Below are positions 16,301 through 25,309 of a stretch of 64,000 nt of DNA, one piece after another; position 1 is the stretch's first letter, and the number at the start of each line of letters is the position of its first letter. Made by a program: the position numbers and the translations under genes. The notes under the pieces are model-generated. The model was not told the origin of the DNA, did no database searches, and saw only the letters and a list, made by a program, of their open reading frames with translations. This stretch comes from Bacillus sp. ISL-7 (lineage in GTDB: Bacteria > Bacillota > Bacilli > Bacillales_B > DSM-18226), in NCBI RefSeq assembly GCF_018613065.1, contig NZ_JAGGQW010000037.1:10224-74223 (forward strand), written 5' to 3'.

Positions 16301-16942
16301 CTATTTTTCTTTTACATAAGCAGTTTCCGTTTTTCGGGTAAATGACAATAATTCAAAAGCAATTCCATAAAGGAAAGTAACAAGGAACATCGAACCAATC
16401 ATGTCAAAAATGACATGCTGTTTAACAAATAGGGTTGAAATGATAATCAAAGTCCCGACAACATGGATACAAACATTGTTAATTAGATGTTTGTTTTTAA
16501 TATGAAGTGAAGCAAGCATGATAACAAATGTGGTAAGTACATGGATACTCGGAAAACAATTAAACGGACGATCATTTGCATAAATCCACAAAACAAGATG
16601 ATTAAAGATATTATTACCTTCAATAGTTGGTCTTGGGACGGTGGTTTGAAAAAAGAAATAAATAACAAAACAAATCAGTTCTGCTACAACAATTAAAATT
16701 AACGTTTTAAGGTATACTTTTGTGTCCTTAAAACAAAAGTAGATTAAATAACAAAAAATATAAGCATACCAAAGGATATATGGAATGATAAAGACCGACA
16801 AAAACGGTATCACTTGGTCAATTGACGTACTAATATCGATTGCTCTATGTGAACGGGAATTTAATAATTCATAAATTTTGGCTAGAAGAGGAATTACAAG
16901 CAAAAATAGTAAATAGGGAGCTTTTTTTATTAAACTTTTCAA
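16301..16942 (-). CDS. PAP2 family phosphatase, membrane-bound
   Basis: 213 residues with about six membrane helices. The three PAP2 motifs are present in reduced form: TTVPRPT (motif 1, Arg-Pro), CFPSIHV (motif 2, PSxH) and a C-terminal STLFVKQHVIFD (motif 3, H-x3-D), with Lys replacing the usual Arg. It is likely a lipid phosphatase or inositolphosphorylceramide-synthase-like enzyme acting on prenyl or phosphatidic phosphates at the outer membrane face. Start is TTG with GGGAGG eight bases upstream. It converges with the coat cluster and shares its terminator. Confidence 0.83.
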   Translation of the reverse strand: MKSLIKKAPYLLFLLVIPLLAKIYELLNSRSHRAIDISTSIDQVIPFLSVFIIPYILWYAYIFCYLIYFCFKDTKVYLKTLILIVVAELICFVIYFFFQTTVPRPTIEGNNIFNHLVLWIYANDRPFNCFPSIHVLTTFVIMLASLHIKNKHLINNVCIHVVGTLIIISTLFVKQHVIFDMIGSMFLVTFLYGIAFELLSFTRKTETAYVKEK

Positions 16943-17124
16943 TCATATTCCTCCCTTAATATATAAAAACCTAATTTTCTAGTTTACTATACAGAAATAG
17001 TCGAACACACTCCATGGTACCACAAATACGGTAAAAATAAACGAAATATCCATACATCTCTCAAATTTTTTTGAAATTATGCTAAACTAAATTACAACAC
17101 AAACTTAGTTGTGAAGGTGGTGGA

Positions 17125-17520
17125 ATGGTGGATCGGATTATCTTGTTTGATGGGGTTTGCAATCTGTGTAACAACAGTGTGAAATTTATAATTAAAAGAG
17201 ACACCTCGGGCTATTTTAAATTTGCCTCACTCCAAGGTGAGACTGGCCAAAGATTATTAAAAAAGCATAGCTTAAACTATGACCTAAATAGTTTCGTCCT
17301 AATTGAAAAGGAAAAGGTCTATATAAAATCAAGTGCTGCTCTTCGTGTTTGCAGTCAATTAGGCGGGGCTTGGCGCATATTTTCGATCTTCCGCTTCCTC
17401 CCTCCACTTTTCAGGGATTTTCTTTACGACATAGTTGCAAAGAATCGTTATAAATGGTTTGGAAAAGAAGAAAGTTGTATCCTCCCTTTGCCAAATTGGA
17501 AGCAGAGATTTTTGGACTAA
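17125..17520 (+). CDS. DCC family thiol-disulfide oxidoreductase (DUF393)
   Basis: 131 residues with the family hallmark ILFDGVCNLCN (residues 6-16), a CxxC pair at C12 and C15 in a thioredoxin-like setting, then FASLQGETGQRLL. Members are predicted redox proteins; the physiological partner is unknown. The ATG has AAGGTGG at good distance. It is monocistronic between a divergent PAP2 gene and the LysM peptidase. Confidence 0.88.
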   Translation: MVDRIILFDGVCNLCNNSVKFIIKRDTSGYFKFASLQGETGQRLLKKHSLNYDLNSFVLIEKEKVYIKSSAALRVCSQLGGAWRIFSIFRFLPPLFRDFLYDIVAKNRYKWFGKEESCILPLPNWKQRFLD

Positions 17521-17642
17521 GCGTGATTTGTTTAATACATCAATAACTGGTAAATGGTGGAAGATACTCTAATTCTAACTAATATTTTATTCCCTATAGC
17601 ATAGATATTATTAATACTATTTTTTACTGCAGGAGGGTATTT

Positions 17643-18833
17643 ATGGAGGTTGTCGTTAGAAAAGGAGATTCATTATGGCATTACAGCCAGATGTTTCATA
17701 TAAATTTGCAGCTAATAATTGATTCGAACAGAAATGTCGATCATAATAATCTTTCTGAAGGCCAACGTGTACGATTACCAGGCTTTGCTGCCCAGGATTA
17801 TCAGATTCGCCCTGGCGATACCTTATGGAGTATTGGTCAACGCAGATCTCTTCCTCTAGAGGCTATTACTTTGGTTAATCCTAACCTTGATGAAAAAAAT
17901 CTAAATGTAGGTCTAACCATTAAGGTTCCAACTAGAATCACTTGGAGATTAGTGGATAGTGGCCAAAGTTATGATTACATTAAATTGATGAATGATATCA
18001 AGAGATTATTAGAGGTTTATCCGTTTATGCAGATACCTGTGATTGGTAAGTCTGTTCTTGGGAAAAAAATTCCAGAGATCGTCATCGGAACGGGTGAAAA
18101 AAGAGTTCATTATAATGGATCATTTCATGCCAATGAATGGATAACCACATCAATCATCATGACCTTTTTAAATGATTATTTATTAGCTCTGACAAATCAT
18201 AATCTGATCCGAGGACTACCCATGTTTCCACTTTACCAACAAAGCATTTTATCTATTGTCCCAATGGTAAATCCAGATGGAGTAGACCTCGTTCTACATG
18301 GCCCCCCAGAAATCGAAAATTGGAATAAAAGAGTGGTTGATTTCAATAAGGGCAGTACAGATTTTACGGACTGGAAAGCTAATATTCGAGGGGTTGACCT
18401 AAATGACCAATTCCCGGCTAGATGGGAATTAGAAAAGGCAAGGAATCAGACTGAGCCTGGACCAAGAGATTTTGTCGGTGAAAAACCTTTATCAGAGCCT
18501 GAAGCAATGGCAATGGCAAAACTAATAAAAAAACGAAATTTTGTAAGAGTTCTAGCCTTTCATACACAAGGTGAGGTCATCTACTGGGGGTTTGAAAATC
18601 TTGAACCTCCTGAATCAGAGGACATTGTAAAAGAATTTAGCCGAGTAAGTGGTTACGAGCCCATCAAAACGATCGAGAGCTATGCCGGTTGCAAGGATTG
18701 GTTTATTCAAGATTGGAAACGACCAGGATTTACGATTGAACTCGGGCGAGGAATAAATCCACTTCCATTGTCACAATTTGATGAGATCTATCAAAAATCA
18801 CTGGGAATTTTCTTGGCGGGACTTTATATGTAA
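17643..18833 (+). CDS. Gamma-D-glutamyl-L-diamino acid endopeptidase I (LysM2 + M14)
   Basis: 396 residues: two LysM domains (1-47 and 53-97; RKGDSLWHYSQ and RPGDTLWSIGQ) that bind peptidoglycan, then an M14 zinc carboxypeptidase-like domain (about 108-396). The zinc ligands are H162 and E165 (FHANEW) and H307 (AFHTQG); the catalytic Glu is E366 (TIELGRG). The enzyme class, known from Lysinibacillus sphaericus and as YqgT in B. subtilis, cuts the gamma-D-Glu to diaminopimelate bond during sporulation or wall recycling. There is no signal peptide, consistent with mother-cell or spore action. A clear GGAGGG precedes the ATG. Confidence 0.92.
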   Translation: MEVVVRKGDSLWHYSQMFHINLQLIIDSNRNVDHNNLSEGQRVRLPGFAAQDYQIRPGDTLWSIGQRRSLPLEAITLVNPNLDEKNLNVGLTIKVPTRITWRLVDSGQSYDYIKLMNDIKRLLEVYPFMQIPVIGKSVLGKKIPEIVIGTGEKRVHYNGSFHANEWITTSIIMTFLNDYLLALTNHNLIRGLPMFPLYQQSILSIVPMVNPDGVDLVLHGPPEIENWNKRVVDFNKGSTDFTDWKANIRGVDLNDQFPARWELEKARNQTEPGPRDFVGEKPLSEPEAMAMAKLIKKRNFVRVLAFHTQGEVIYWGFENLEPPESEDIVKEFSRVSGYEPIKTIESYAGCKDWFIQDWKRPGFTIELGRGINPLPLSQFDEIYQKSLGIFLAGLYM

Positions 18834-18834
18834 A

Positions 18835-18864
18835 AAAGGAGGCCGAAAAACTCCTGCCTCCTTT
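18835..18864. terminator. Convergent terminator
   Basis: AAAGGAGGC/GCCTCCTTT stem between the peptidase and the VOC gene, with an A-run on one side and T-rich sequence on the other. Confidence 0.8.
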
Positions 18865-18878
18865 CCCTCTGAATAAAA

Positions 18879-19289
18879 TTAGGCTTTTGTATAATTAAGA
18901 TCCCAAATCACACCAAAGGCATCCTTTACCTTCGCATATTTTGCTCCCCAAAAAGTATCTTGCAGCTCCATATAAACCGTTCCTTTTTGACTAAGAGTAT
19001 CATATATCCCACGGATTTCATCTTCGCTTTCGAATTCCAGTGTTAATGAAATATTACTCCCTACTACGACAGAATTCCCCGGAAAGGCGTCTGAGGCCAT
19101 TAGGAAAAGATCATCCTTTTTAAATTGAGCATGGATTACACGATCATGCGCCTCTGGCGGTGTCGGATAGTCTGCCTCACCATAGGTTTGAAGATTTGAT
19201 ATTTCGCCGCCGAATACTTCACGGTAGTACTCTAATGCCTCTTTTGCATTTCCATCGAACATTAAGTATGGTGTCGCTTGACCCTTCAT
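18879..19289 (-). CDS. VOC family protein, PhnB/YjdN-like
   Basis: 136 residues. The N-terminus (TPYLMFDGNAKEALEYYREVFGGEI) and the C-terminal block (GTVYMELQDTFWGAKYAKVKDAFGVIWDLNY) are those of PhnB-like glyoxalase-fold proteins. The fold binds a metal or small ligand, but the function of this subgroup is unknown. ATG start with AAAGGGAG. A paralog of similar length lies at 30047-30475 and shares the QETFW-x3-YxxxKDxFGxxW pattern. Confidence 0.88.
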   Translation of the reverse strand: MKGQATPYLMFDGNAKEALEYYREVFGGEISNLQTYGEADYPTPPEAHDRVIHAQFKKDDLFLMASDAFPGNSVVVGSNISLTLEFESEDEIRGIYDTLSQKGTVYMELQDTFWGAKYAKVKDAFGVIWDLNYTKA

Positions 19290-19364
19290 TTATAACACTC
19301 CCTTTTGATTAACATCAATATTATTTACTACACTTACCGCAACAAGACCTGCTTTTCCTAAAAA

Positions 19365-19937
19365 TTAATTTTTATTTCCTCCGACTTCTGATCCCTGATA
19401 AGATGCCTTATGAAACTTCTCAATTAACTTAAACAGTTCCTCACCCTTTTCAGGCAAGTTGGTGTCAGGCACCATGTTCAAAAACATAGCTCGGTAAGAT
19501 TCGGGCACCCATTTGTAATCATGTATGTAATCAGTTAAGGTAAAACCGCACTTTTTCCAAAAACGATTCCTTGAAAGTGTCTCAGGCGTTTCTTCGGATT
19601 CAACTTCAATCAACAGACTTTTCATATTTCCTTTGGTCATTGACCATTCTTGAATATACTTCATCATTTTCATGCCTATCCCACGATGCTGCCATTTGTG
19701 GTGGACAGCCAAATAATCAATTAGCAGGGCCTGCGTTCCTTCCAACTTCCCGGTCAATGCCATCGCCACTATTTGACCTTCATCAACTCCTATATGTAGG
19801 AAACAAAGCTGTTTCTGAAACATATTCCGAATGATCTTCTCCGGCTTCGCTCCTTTCCCATCGAAAGCTTGATGGTAAATAGGACTCACCTGTTTCCAAA
19901 GTTTTTCATCCCATTGATTTATTGTTTGAAATTCCAA
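19365..19937 (-). CDS. GNAT family N-acetyltransferase
   Basis: 190 residues from the TTG at 19937, with AGTAGGAGG at the right spacing; the open frame extends to 19973 but that part contains the ribosome site. The acetyl-CoA loop is HRGIGMKMMKYIQEW near residues 101-115. Substrate unknown. An extended promoter-terminator unit (19999-20134) lies upstream on the same strand and could be a small RNA or a leader for this gene. The 3' part of the gene contains one copy of the dispersed TGGTGCCTGACACCA sequence (19460-19474), read as MVPDTN. Confidence 0.87.
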   Translation of the reverse strand: MEFQTINQWDEKLWKQVSPIYHQAFDGKGAKPEKIIRNMFQKQLCFLHIGVDEGQIVAMALTGKLEGTQALLIDYLAVHHKWQHRGIGMKMMKYIQEWSMTKGNMKSLLIEVESEETPETLSRNRFWKKCGFTLTDYIHDYKWVPESYRAMFLNMVPDTNLPEKGEELFKLIEKFHKASYQGSEVGGNKN

Positions 19938-19999
19938 GGCAGTTTGCCTCCTACTTTTTTCTTTTATTACCAAAATACCCAGTAAGGAAGATTTTTATA

Positions 20000-20099
20000 A
20001 AAAAAAGGACCTTTGAAATAAAATCAAAGGTCCAAATGAGAACTTGGTGGTCTAGGCCAAGTCCTTAATTAGGAGGTCTAAACTCAGAAGAATTTAAAC
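20000..20099 (-). ncRNA. Candidate small RNA (or attenuated leader of the GNAT gene)
   Basis: On the minus strand TTGAAA (20134-20129) and TAATAT (20111-20106) are exactly 17 bp apart, a good SigA promoter. About 100 bases on, GGACCTTTGA/TCAAAGGTCC (20007-20033) forms a perfect 10-bp stem followed by eight T. Between them are a second hairpin (ACTTGG/CCAAGT) and an exposed ACCTCCT, identical to the anti-Shine-Dalgarno end of 16S rRNA, as in C-rich regulatory RNAs. No open frame longer than five codons fits. It could instead be a leader whose terminator controls the downstream GNAT gene. No known RNA family was recognised. Confidence 0.5.
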
Positions 20100-20194
20100 A
20101 TCTTTATATTACCATTTTCAAAATTTTCTTTCAATCATTATTCCTTTAAAGTGTAAAAGTTTCTGCAATTTTATAAAAATAAAATTTTTCCTTG

Positions 20195-20254
20195 TTGACA
20201 TACATGTATATACAAGTTAAAATGAAATCGTAATCATAACTTGTATATACAAGC
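20195..20254 (+). promoter_or_regulatory. tre promoter with two TreR operators
   Basis: TTGACA (20195-20200) and TAAAAT (20218-20223) with a 17-bp spacer. The spacer itself is an operator-like palindrome (ACATGTATATACAAGT, 20202-20217), and a second, ACTTGTATATACAAGC, lies at 20239-20254. Both match the known TreR operator style of Bacillus, so repression would block polymerase directly until trehalose-6-phosphate appears. Confidence 0.85.
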
Positions 20255-20265
20255 AACGATCGTTT

Positions 20266-20280
20266 ATGAAAACGTACACA
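20266..20280 (+). promoter_or_regulatory. cre site (CcpA) in the treP leader
   Basis: ATGAAAACGTACACA fits WTGNAARCGNWWNCA with one mismatch, downstream of the promoter, where CcpA acts as a roadblock. Confidence 0.6.
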
Positions 20281-20355
20281 TGACTGTATATAGAGTGATA
20301 AAAAAATAGAGGATAGAAAATGGGGTCATGCCCATTCAAACAGGGGGAAAGACAA

Positions 20356-21780
20356 ATGACGAAGTACACAGATCCTTCAAATGATCTATTAAAACACATT
20401 GGCGGTAAAGAAAACATTGCAGCCGTTACCCATTGTGTTACAAGAATGCGGTTCGTTTTAAACGATCCAAGCAAAGCGGATATTAAAGAAATCGAGTCCA
20501 TTAAGCTTGTAAAAGGTACATTTACCCAAGCCGGACAATTCCAAGTCATCATTGGGAATGAAGTATCTAGCTTTTATAATGAATTTGTAAAAATTGCTGG
20601 TGTGGATGGAACTTCTAAAGAAGTAGCAAAAGAAGCAGCCAAACAGAATATGAACTGGCTGCAACGAATGATGGCCCACCTAGCCGAAATCTTTACCCCA
20701 TTAATTCCTGCACTAGTTGTCGGAGGCTTAATCCTCGGCTTTAGAAACATCATCGGTGATATCAAATTACTTGATAATGGAACAAAGTCCATCATCGAGG
20801 TTTCACAGTTCTGGGCAGGTGTTCATTCCTTCCTATGGTTAATTGGTGAAGCGGTATTCCACTTCCTTCCAGTCGGAATTACCTGGTCGGTTACGAAAAA
20901 AATGGGTGGTTCACAAATCCTTGGTATCGTCCTTGGTATTACACTAGTATCTCCGCAATTGCTTAATGCCTATGCTGTAGCAGGTGCAAAGGATATTCCT
21001 GTCTGGGATTTCGGTTTTGCAAAAATTGAAATGATTGGTTACCAAGCACAAGTAATTCCTGCAATTTTAGCTGGATTAGTGCTTGCTTTCTTAGAAACTA
21101 GATTACGTAAAATTGTTCCAAATTCCATTTCCATGATTGTCGTTCCATTCTTAGCGTTAATTCCTACTGTTTTAATCGCTCATACTGTTTTAGGCCCTAT
21201 CGGCTGGAGCATCGGTTCTGGAATTTCTCATGTAGTGTATTCAAGCTTAACCTCTTCATTTGGCTGGGTTTTTGCGGCAATCTTCGGGTTCGCATATGCA
21301 CCACTTGTTATAACAGGGTTGCACCACATGACGAATGCGATTGACTTACAATTAATGAGTGAACTTGGCGGAACAAACCTATGGCCAATGATTGCACTAT
21401 CTAATATTGCCCAAGGTTCAGCTGTACTTGCGATGATCTTTATTAATCGTAAGGATGAAGAAGAAAAACAAGTCTCTATTCCAGCTGCCATCTCTTGTTA
21501 CCTTGGTGTAACCGAGCCAGCTATGTTTGGTATTAACTTAAAGTATGGCTTCCCGTTTCTTGCTGCAATGATTGGTTCAATGATCGCAGGTGTTGTCTCA
21601 GTTGGTAGTCACGTTATGGCTAACTCAATTGGTGTCGGTGGTATTCCCGGATTCCTTTCCATTCAGGGTCAGCACATGGCAATGTTTGCGATTGCCATGG
21701 TAGTAGCAATTGTCATACCATTCATGCTAACGATTATATTCGCTAAAACACGCATGAATAAATTTTCTTTTAAAAAATAA
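20356..21780 (+). CDS. treP: Trehalose-specific PTS enzyme IIBC
   Basis: 474 residues from the ATG at 20356, which has AGGGGGAAA; an in-frame ATG at 20320 lies upstream of it. It imports trehalose as trehalose-6-phosphate. The IIB domain (1-90) carries the phosphorylated cysteine C27 in THCVTRMRF; the rest is a ten-helix IIC domain of the glucose/sucrose superfamily, with the GxTEPAMFGINLKYGFPF segment near 385. No IIA domain is attached, so phosphate must come from another IIA, as in B. subtilis. First gene of treP-treA-treR. Confidence 0.95.
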   Translation: MTKYTDPSNDLLKHIGGKENIAAVTHCVTRMRFVLNDPSKADIKEIESIKLVKGTFTQAGQFQVIIGNEVSSFYNEFVKIAGVDGTSKEVAKEAAKQNMNWLQRMMAHLAEIFTPLIPALVVGGLILGFRNIIGDIKLLDNGTKSIIEVSQFWAGVHSFLWLIGEAVFHFLPVGITWSVTKKMGGSQILGIVLGITLVSPQLLNAYAVAGAKDIPVWDFGFAKIEMIGYQAQVIPAILAGLVLAFLETRLRKIVPNSISMIVVPFLALIPTVLIAHTVLGPIGWSIGSGISHVVYSSLTSSFGWVFAAIFGFAYAPLVITGLHHMTNAIDLQLMSELGGTNLWPMIALSNIAQGSAVLAMIFINRKDEEEKQVSIPAAISCYLGVTEPAMFGINLKYGFPFLAAMIGSMIAGVVSVGSHVMANSIGVGGIPGFLSIQGQHMAMFAIAMVVAIVIPFMLTIIFAKTRMNKFSFKK

Positions 21781-21799
21781 AAGCTAAATCACATATTTA

Positions 21800-21826
21800 G
21801 GAGGGAGACATGCTCCCTCCTTTTCT
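21800..21826 (+). terminator. Terminator-like hairpin between treP and treA
   Basis: GGAGGGAG/CTCCCTCC, 8-bp stem with a 5-base loop, followed by TTTTCT. It probably lowers treA-treR expression relative to treP, or protects the treP message. Confidence 0.65.
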
Positions 21827-21865
21827 CCATTAAATTACTTAATCTAAAATAGGCAGGTGTTTGAA

Positions 21866-23533
21866 ATGTCAAATGAATGGTGGAAAAAAGCAGTCGTCTA
21901 TCAAATCTATCCAAAAAGCTTTCATGATACGACTGGAAATGGAACTGGAGATATTCAAGGCATTATTGAAAAATTAGACTATCTAAAAGAACTCGGTGTA
22001 GAAGTCCTTTGGCTTACTCCCATTTATAAATCTCCTCAAAGAGATAATGGGTATGATATCAGCGATTACTACGCAATTCATGAAGATTATGGAACGATGG
22101 ATGACTTTGATAGGTTACTAGCAGAAGCACACAAACGCGGCATAAAAATCATAATGGATATTGTTATTAATCACACATCAACAGAACATGAATGGTTTAA
22201 GCAAGCACGCACCTCTCGAGATAATCCTTACCGTGACTTCTACATCTGGAAGGACGGCAAGCACGGTGAGACTCCTACGAACTGGGAATCTAAATTTGGT
22301 GGTTCGGCATGGGAATATGATGAGACAACCGAACAGTATTACTTACATTTATTCGATGTGACCCAAGCAGATTTAAACTGGGAAAATGAAAAGCTGCGTG
22401 CAGCCCTATACGAAATGATGCACTTTTGGTTAAAAAAAGGTGTGGATGGCTTCCGTCTCGATGTTATCAATTTAATTTCCAAAGACCAGAATTTCCCTCA
22501 GGATGACAGCGACGGCCGGAAATTTTATACCGATGGACCAAGAATTCATGAATTTTTACATGAAATGAACGAACAAGTTTTTTCAAAATACGATATTATG
22601 ACGGTCGGTGAAATGTCATCTACATCGATTGATAACTGCATTAAATACACGAACCCAAACCAAGAAGAATTAAACATGACATTTAGCTTCCATCACTTAA
22701 AGGTCGACTATCCCAATGGTGATAAATGGACGAAAGCAGACTTTGATTTTCATACCTTAAAACAGATTTTATCTAATTGGCAGGTTGGAATGAATCAAGG
22801 CGGCGGCTGGAATGCCCTCTTCTGGTGTAATCATGACCAGCCACGGGTCGTGTCCCGTTTCGGCGATGATCAAAAATATCATAAAGAATCGGCTAAAATG
22901 CTGGCCACCACCCTTCATATGATGCAGGGAACCCCTTATATTTATCAGGGTGAAGAATTTGGGATGACCAATCCTAACTTCAACTCCATCGATGAATATC
23001 GAGATGTAGAGTCCTTAAATATTTTTAACATCAAGAAAAATGAGGGTATGGACCAAGATGAGATTATTGACATCCTAAAACAAAAATCCCGTGACAATTC
23101 AAGAACACCAGTCCAATGGAATGCAAATGAAAACGCAGGCTTCACAAGCGGGACTCCTTGGATTCAAACGGCAAGTAATTTCCAGGAAATCAATGCGGAG
23201 CAGGCACTTAAAGATTCAGACTCTATCTTTTTCCACTATCAAAAACTTATACAATTACGAAAAAAGTATGATGTGATTACAGTTGGAAAATATCTCCCTA
23301 TTTCTAATGAAGATGATGCTATATTTGCATATGTTAGAACAAGTGGCTCTGAAAAATTACTAGTGATCAACAATTTTTACGATAAAGAGAAAGCATTCGT
23401 TCTCCCTACTGATTTACATCTTGATGAGTATGATAGTGAGATGTTACTCTCTAATTATGAGGATTCGACACCAATTGGCCCGGAAATCTCCTTGCGGCCA
23501 TATGAGTCGGTTGTGTATTACCTGAAAAGATGA
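21866..23533 (+). CDS. treA: Trehalose-6-phosphate hydrolase (phosphotrehalase)
   Basis: 555 residues from the ATG at 21866; a GTG three codons upstream overlaps the AGGCAGGTG ribosome site. A cytoplasmic GH13 enzyme that splits trehalose-6-phosphate to glucose and glucose-6-phosphate. The GH13 regions are DIVINHTS (98-105), GFRLDVINL with nucleophile D199, VGEMSS with acid/base E249, and NHDQPR with D324. Length matches B. subtilis TreA (561). The last codons overlap an ATGA that could couple to treR. Confidence 0.95.
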   Translation: MSNEWWKKAVVYQIYPKSFHDTTGNGTGDIQGIIEKLDYLKELGVEVLWLTPIYKSPQRDNGYDISDYYAIHEDYGTMDDFDRLLAEAHKRGIKIIMDIVINHTSTEHEWFKQARTSRDNPYRDFYIWKDGKHGETPTNWESKFGGSAWEYDETTEQYYLHLFDVTQADLNWENEKLRAALYEMMHFWLKKGVDGFRLDVINLISKDQNFPQDDSDGRKFYTDGPRIHEFLHEMNEQVFSKYDIMTVGEMSSTSIDNCIKYTNPNQEELNMTFSFHHLKVDYPNGDKWTKADFDFHTLKQILSNWQVGMNQGGGWNALFWCNHDQPRVVSRFGDDQKYHKESAKMLATTLHMMQGTPYIYQGEEFGMTNPNFNSIDEYRDVESLNIFNIKKNEGMDQDEIIDILKQKSRDNSRTPVQWNANENAGFTSGTPWIQTASNFQEINAEQALKDSDSIFFHYQKLIQLRKKYDVITVGKYLPISNEDDAIFAYVRTSGSEKLLVINNFYDKEKAFVLPTDLHLDEYDSEMLLSNYEDSTPIGPEISLRPYESVVYYLKR

Positions 23534-23547
23534 ACGGAGATGTCATA

Positions 23548-24261
23548 ATGACGAACAAGTACCTAACGATCTACAACATTATTGTCGAGCAAATAAAAAG
23601 TGGAGAAATTCCGCCACAAACGCTTCTTCCCTCTGAGAACGAATTAAAAGATCAATTCGATACATCGAGAGAAACGATTAGAAAGGCGTTAAATTTGCTT
23701 TCGCAAAATGGCTATATCCAAAAAGTTAGAGGAAAAGGTTCGATCGTGATCGACATCAGCAAATTTGATTTTCCTGTTTCGGGGCTGGTTAGTTTTAAAG
23801 AACTGGCAAATAAAATGGGCAGTAAACCAAAAACGATTGTGAACGAGCTCTCGTTAATCAAGCCCGATGGTTTTGTCAGGCAGCAGCTACAACTGGGAAG
23901 TAAGGACCTGGTATGGAAGGTAGTTCGTACAAGGGAAATGGGCGGAGAGAAAATCATTTTAGATAAAGATTTTTTATCTAAAAAGCATGTTCCTACCCTA
24001 ACAGAAGAAATTTGTGCGGATTCCATTTACCAATATATTGAAAATAAATTAAACCTTACCATTAGTTTTGCCAAAAAAGAAATTGTCGTGGAAGAACCTT
24101 CATTCGAGGATCGCTCCCTATTAGACCTTGAAGGCTTTCACAATGTAGTCGTCATAAAAAACTATGTTTATTTAGATGATGCCACCCTCTTTCAATTTAC
24201 GGAATCAAGGCATCGGCCTGATAAATTTCGGTTTGTAGATTTTGCTCGCAGATCCCATTGA
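23548..24261 (+). CDS. treR: Trehalose operon repressor, GntR family
   Basis: 237 residues from the ATG at 23548, with GGAGAT upstream; an ATG at 23530 overlapping the treA stop is an alternative. The N-terminal winged helix (LLPSENELKDQFDTSRETIRKAL, about 21-43) binds the operators at 20202-20254, and the C-terminal UTRA domain (about 85-235) senses trehalose-6-phosphate. Last gene of the operon, so the repressor is autoregulated. Confidence 0.94.
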   Translation: MTNKYLTIYNIIVEQIKSGEIPPQTLLPSENELKDQFDTSRETIRKALNLLSQNGYIQKVRGKGSIVIDISKFDFPVSGLVSFKELANKMGSKPKTIVNELSLIKPDGFVRQQLQLGSKDLVWKVVRTREMGGEKIILDKDFLSKKHVPTLTEEICADSIYQYIENKLNLTISFAKKEIVVEEPSFEDRSLLDLEGFHNVVVIKNYVYLDDATLFQFTESRHRPDKFRFVDFARRSH

Positions 24262-24268
24262 TTTCAGT

Positions 24269-24309
24269 AAGGAGACCTCCAATCCAATTTCGGGGGTCTC
24301 CTTTTTTTT
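24269..24309 (+). terminator. Terminator of the tre operon
   Basis: AAGGAGACC/GGTCTCCTT stem followed by eight T. Confidence 0.9.
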
Positions 24310-24401
24310 CTTCATGTCATATTTAGAGTTTCGTATTAAAAGGATTTTGTCCATGATGTTTGTTACAATAGACGTAACCAAAATCTTGAGGTGAAAATAG
24401 T

Positions 24402-25079
24402 ATGTGCGGCCGATTCACGTTAACAGCTACGTTCGAGGAAATCATTGATCGTTTCGATATTATATCTTTTCTTGAAGAAGAAAATTATGCTCCGAGTTAT
24501 AATATTGCTCCATCTCAGGCCGTACTTGCCGTGATTAATGACGGCAAGTCAAATCGGATGGGATTTTTAAAATGGGGCTTAGTCCCGCCATGGGCAAAGG
24601 ATGCTTCCATTGGCCATAAGATGATTAATGCCCGAGCAGAAACATTATCGGAAAAGCCAAGCTTCCGAACAGCCTTCAAAAAGAAGCGTTGCCTAGTCAT
24701 CGCCGATAGTTTTTATGAATGGAAACGACATGAAGATAAAAGTAAAACCCCGATGCGAATTAAACTAAAATCCGATGATCTGTTTGCCATGGCAGGCATT
24801 TGGGAGTCTTGGAAATCACCTGAAGGAAAAACGCTCTATACTTGTTCTGTGATAACAACCGAACCCAATGAACTAATGAAAGATATTCATGATCGGATGC
24901 CCGTTATTTTGAAGCCAGACGATGAAAAAACATGGCTGGATCCATCCGTCTCTGATACCAATGATTTAAAAAAACTACTTATCCCCTTTGATGAAAACTT
25001 AATGGAGACTTACGAAGTATCTTCCTTAGTAAACTCACCGAGAAATAACAACGTTGAGCTTATTCAAAAGATTTGTTAG
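24402..25079 (+). CDS. SOS response-associated peptidase family (SRAP/HMCES, YedK-like)
   Basis: 225 residues beginning MCGRF. C2, exposed after methionine removal, crosslinks to abasic sites in single-stranded DNA and shields them. The other active-site residues are present: N76 (NARAET), E106 (FYEWK) and H163 (IHDRMP). Start ATG with GAGGTG. It stands alone; I see no clear LexA box in the short upstream region. Confidence 0.94.
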   Translation: MCGRFTLTATFEEIIDRFDIISFLEEENYAPSYNIAPSQAVLAVINDGKSNRMGFLKWGLVPPWAKDASIGHKMINARAETLSEKPSFRTAFKKKRCLVIADSFYEWKRHEDKSKTPMRIKLKSDDLFAMAGIWESWKSPEGKTLYTCSVITTEPNELMKDIHDRMPVILKPDDEKTWLDPSVSDTNDLKKLLIPFDENLMETYEVSSLVNSPRNNNVELIQKIC

Positions 25080-25309
25080 TACTTTTTAAAAGAACATGCT
25101 TAAATTTTTAAAAATATTTTTTCCATATGGACATGTTTACTACATGCACGTCCAAGGTTCTACATATCATGTATTAACCCATAAAAGTTTTCCTTCTTTA
25201 GAAAGTGGTAATCGGCCACTTTCTTTTTTTTGTGGAAAAATATGGGCAAAGTGTAGCTACCCGAGCTATAATGGCGGTAAGGAGAGTAAAAAATGAGAGG
25301 AGATTTCCT

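Noticed and set aside
20036..20068. Ten-codon plus-strand frame with two adjacent Trp (possible leader peptide)
   Set aside because: No ribosome site, no tryptophan genes nearby, and it lies opposite the candidate small RNA; treated as chance.
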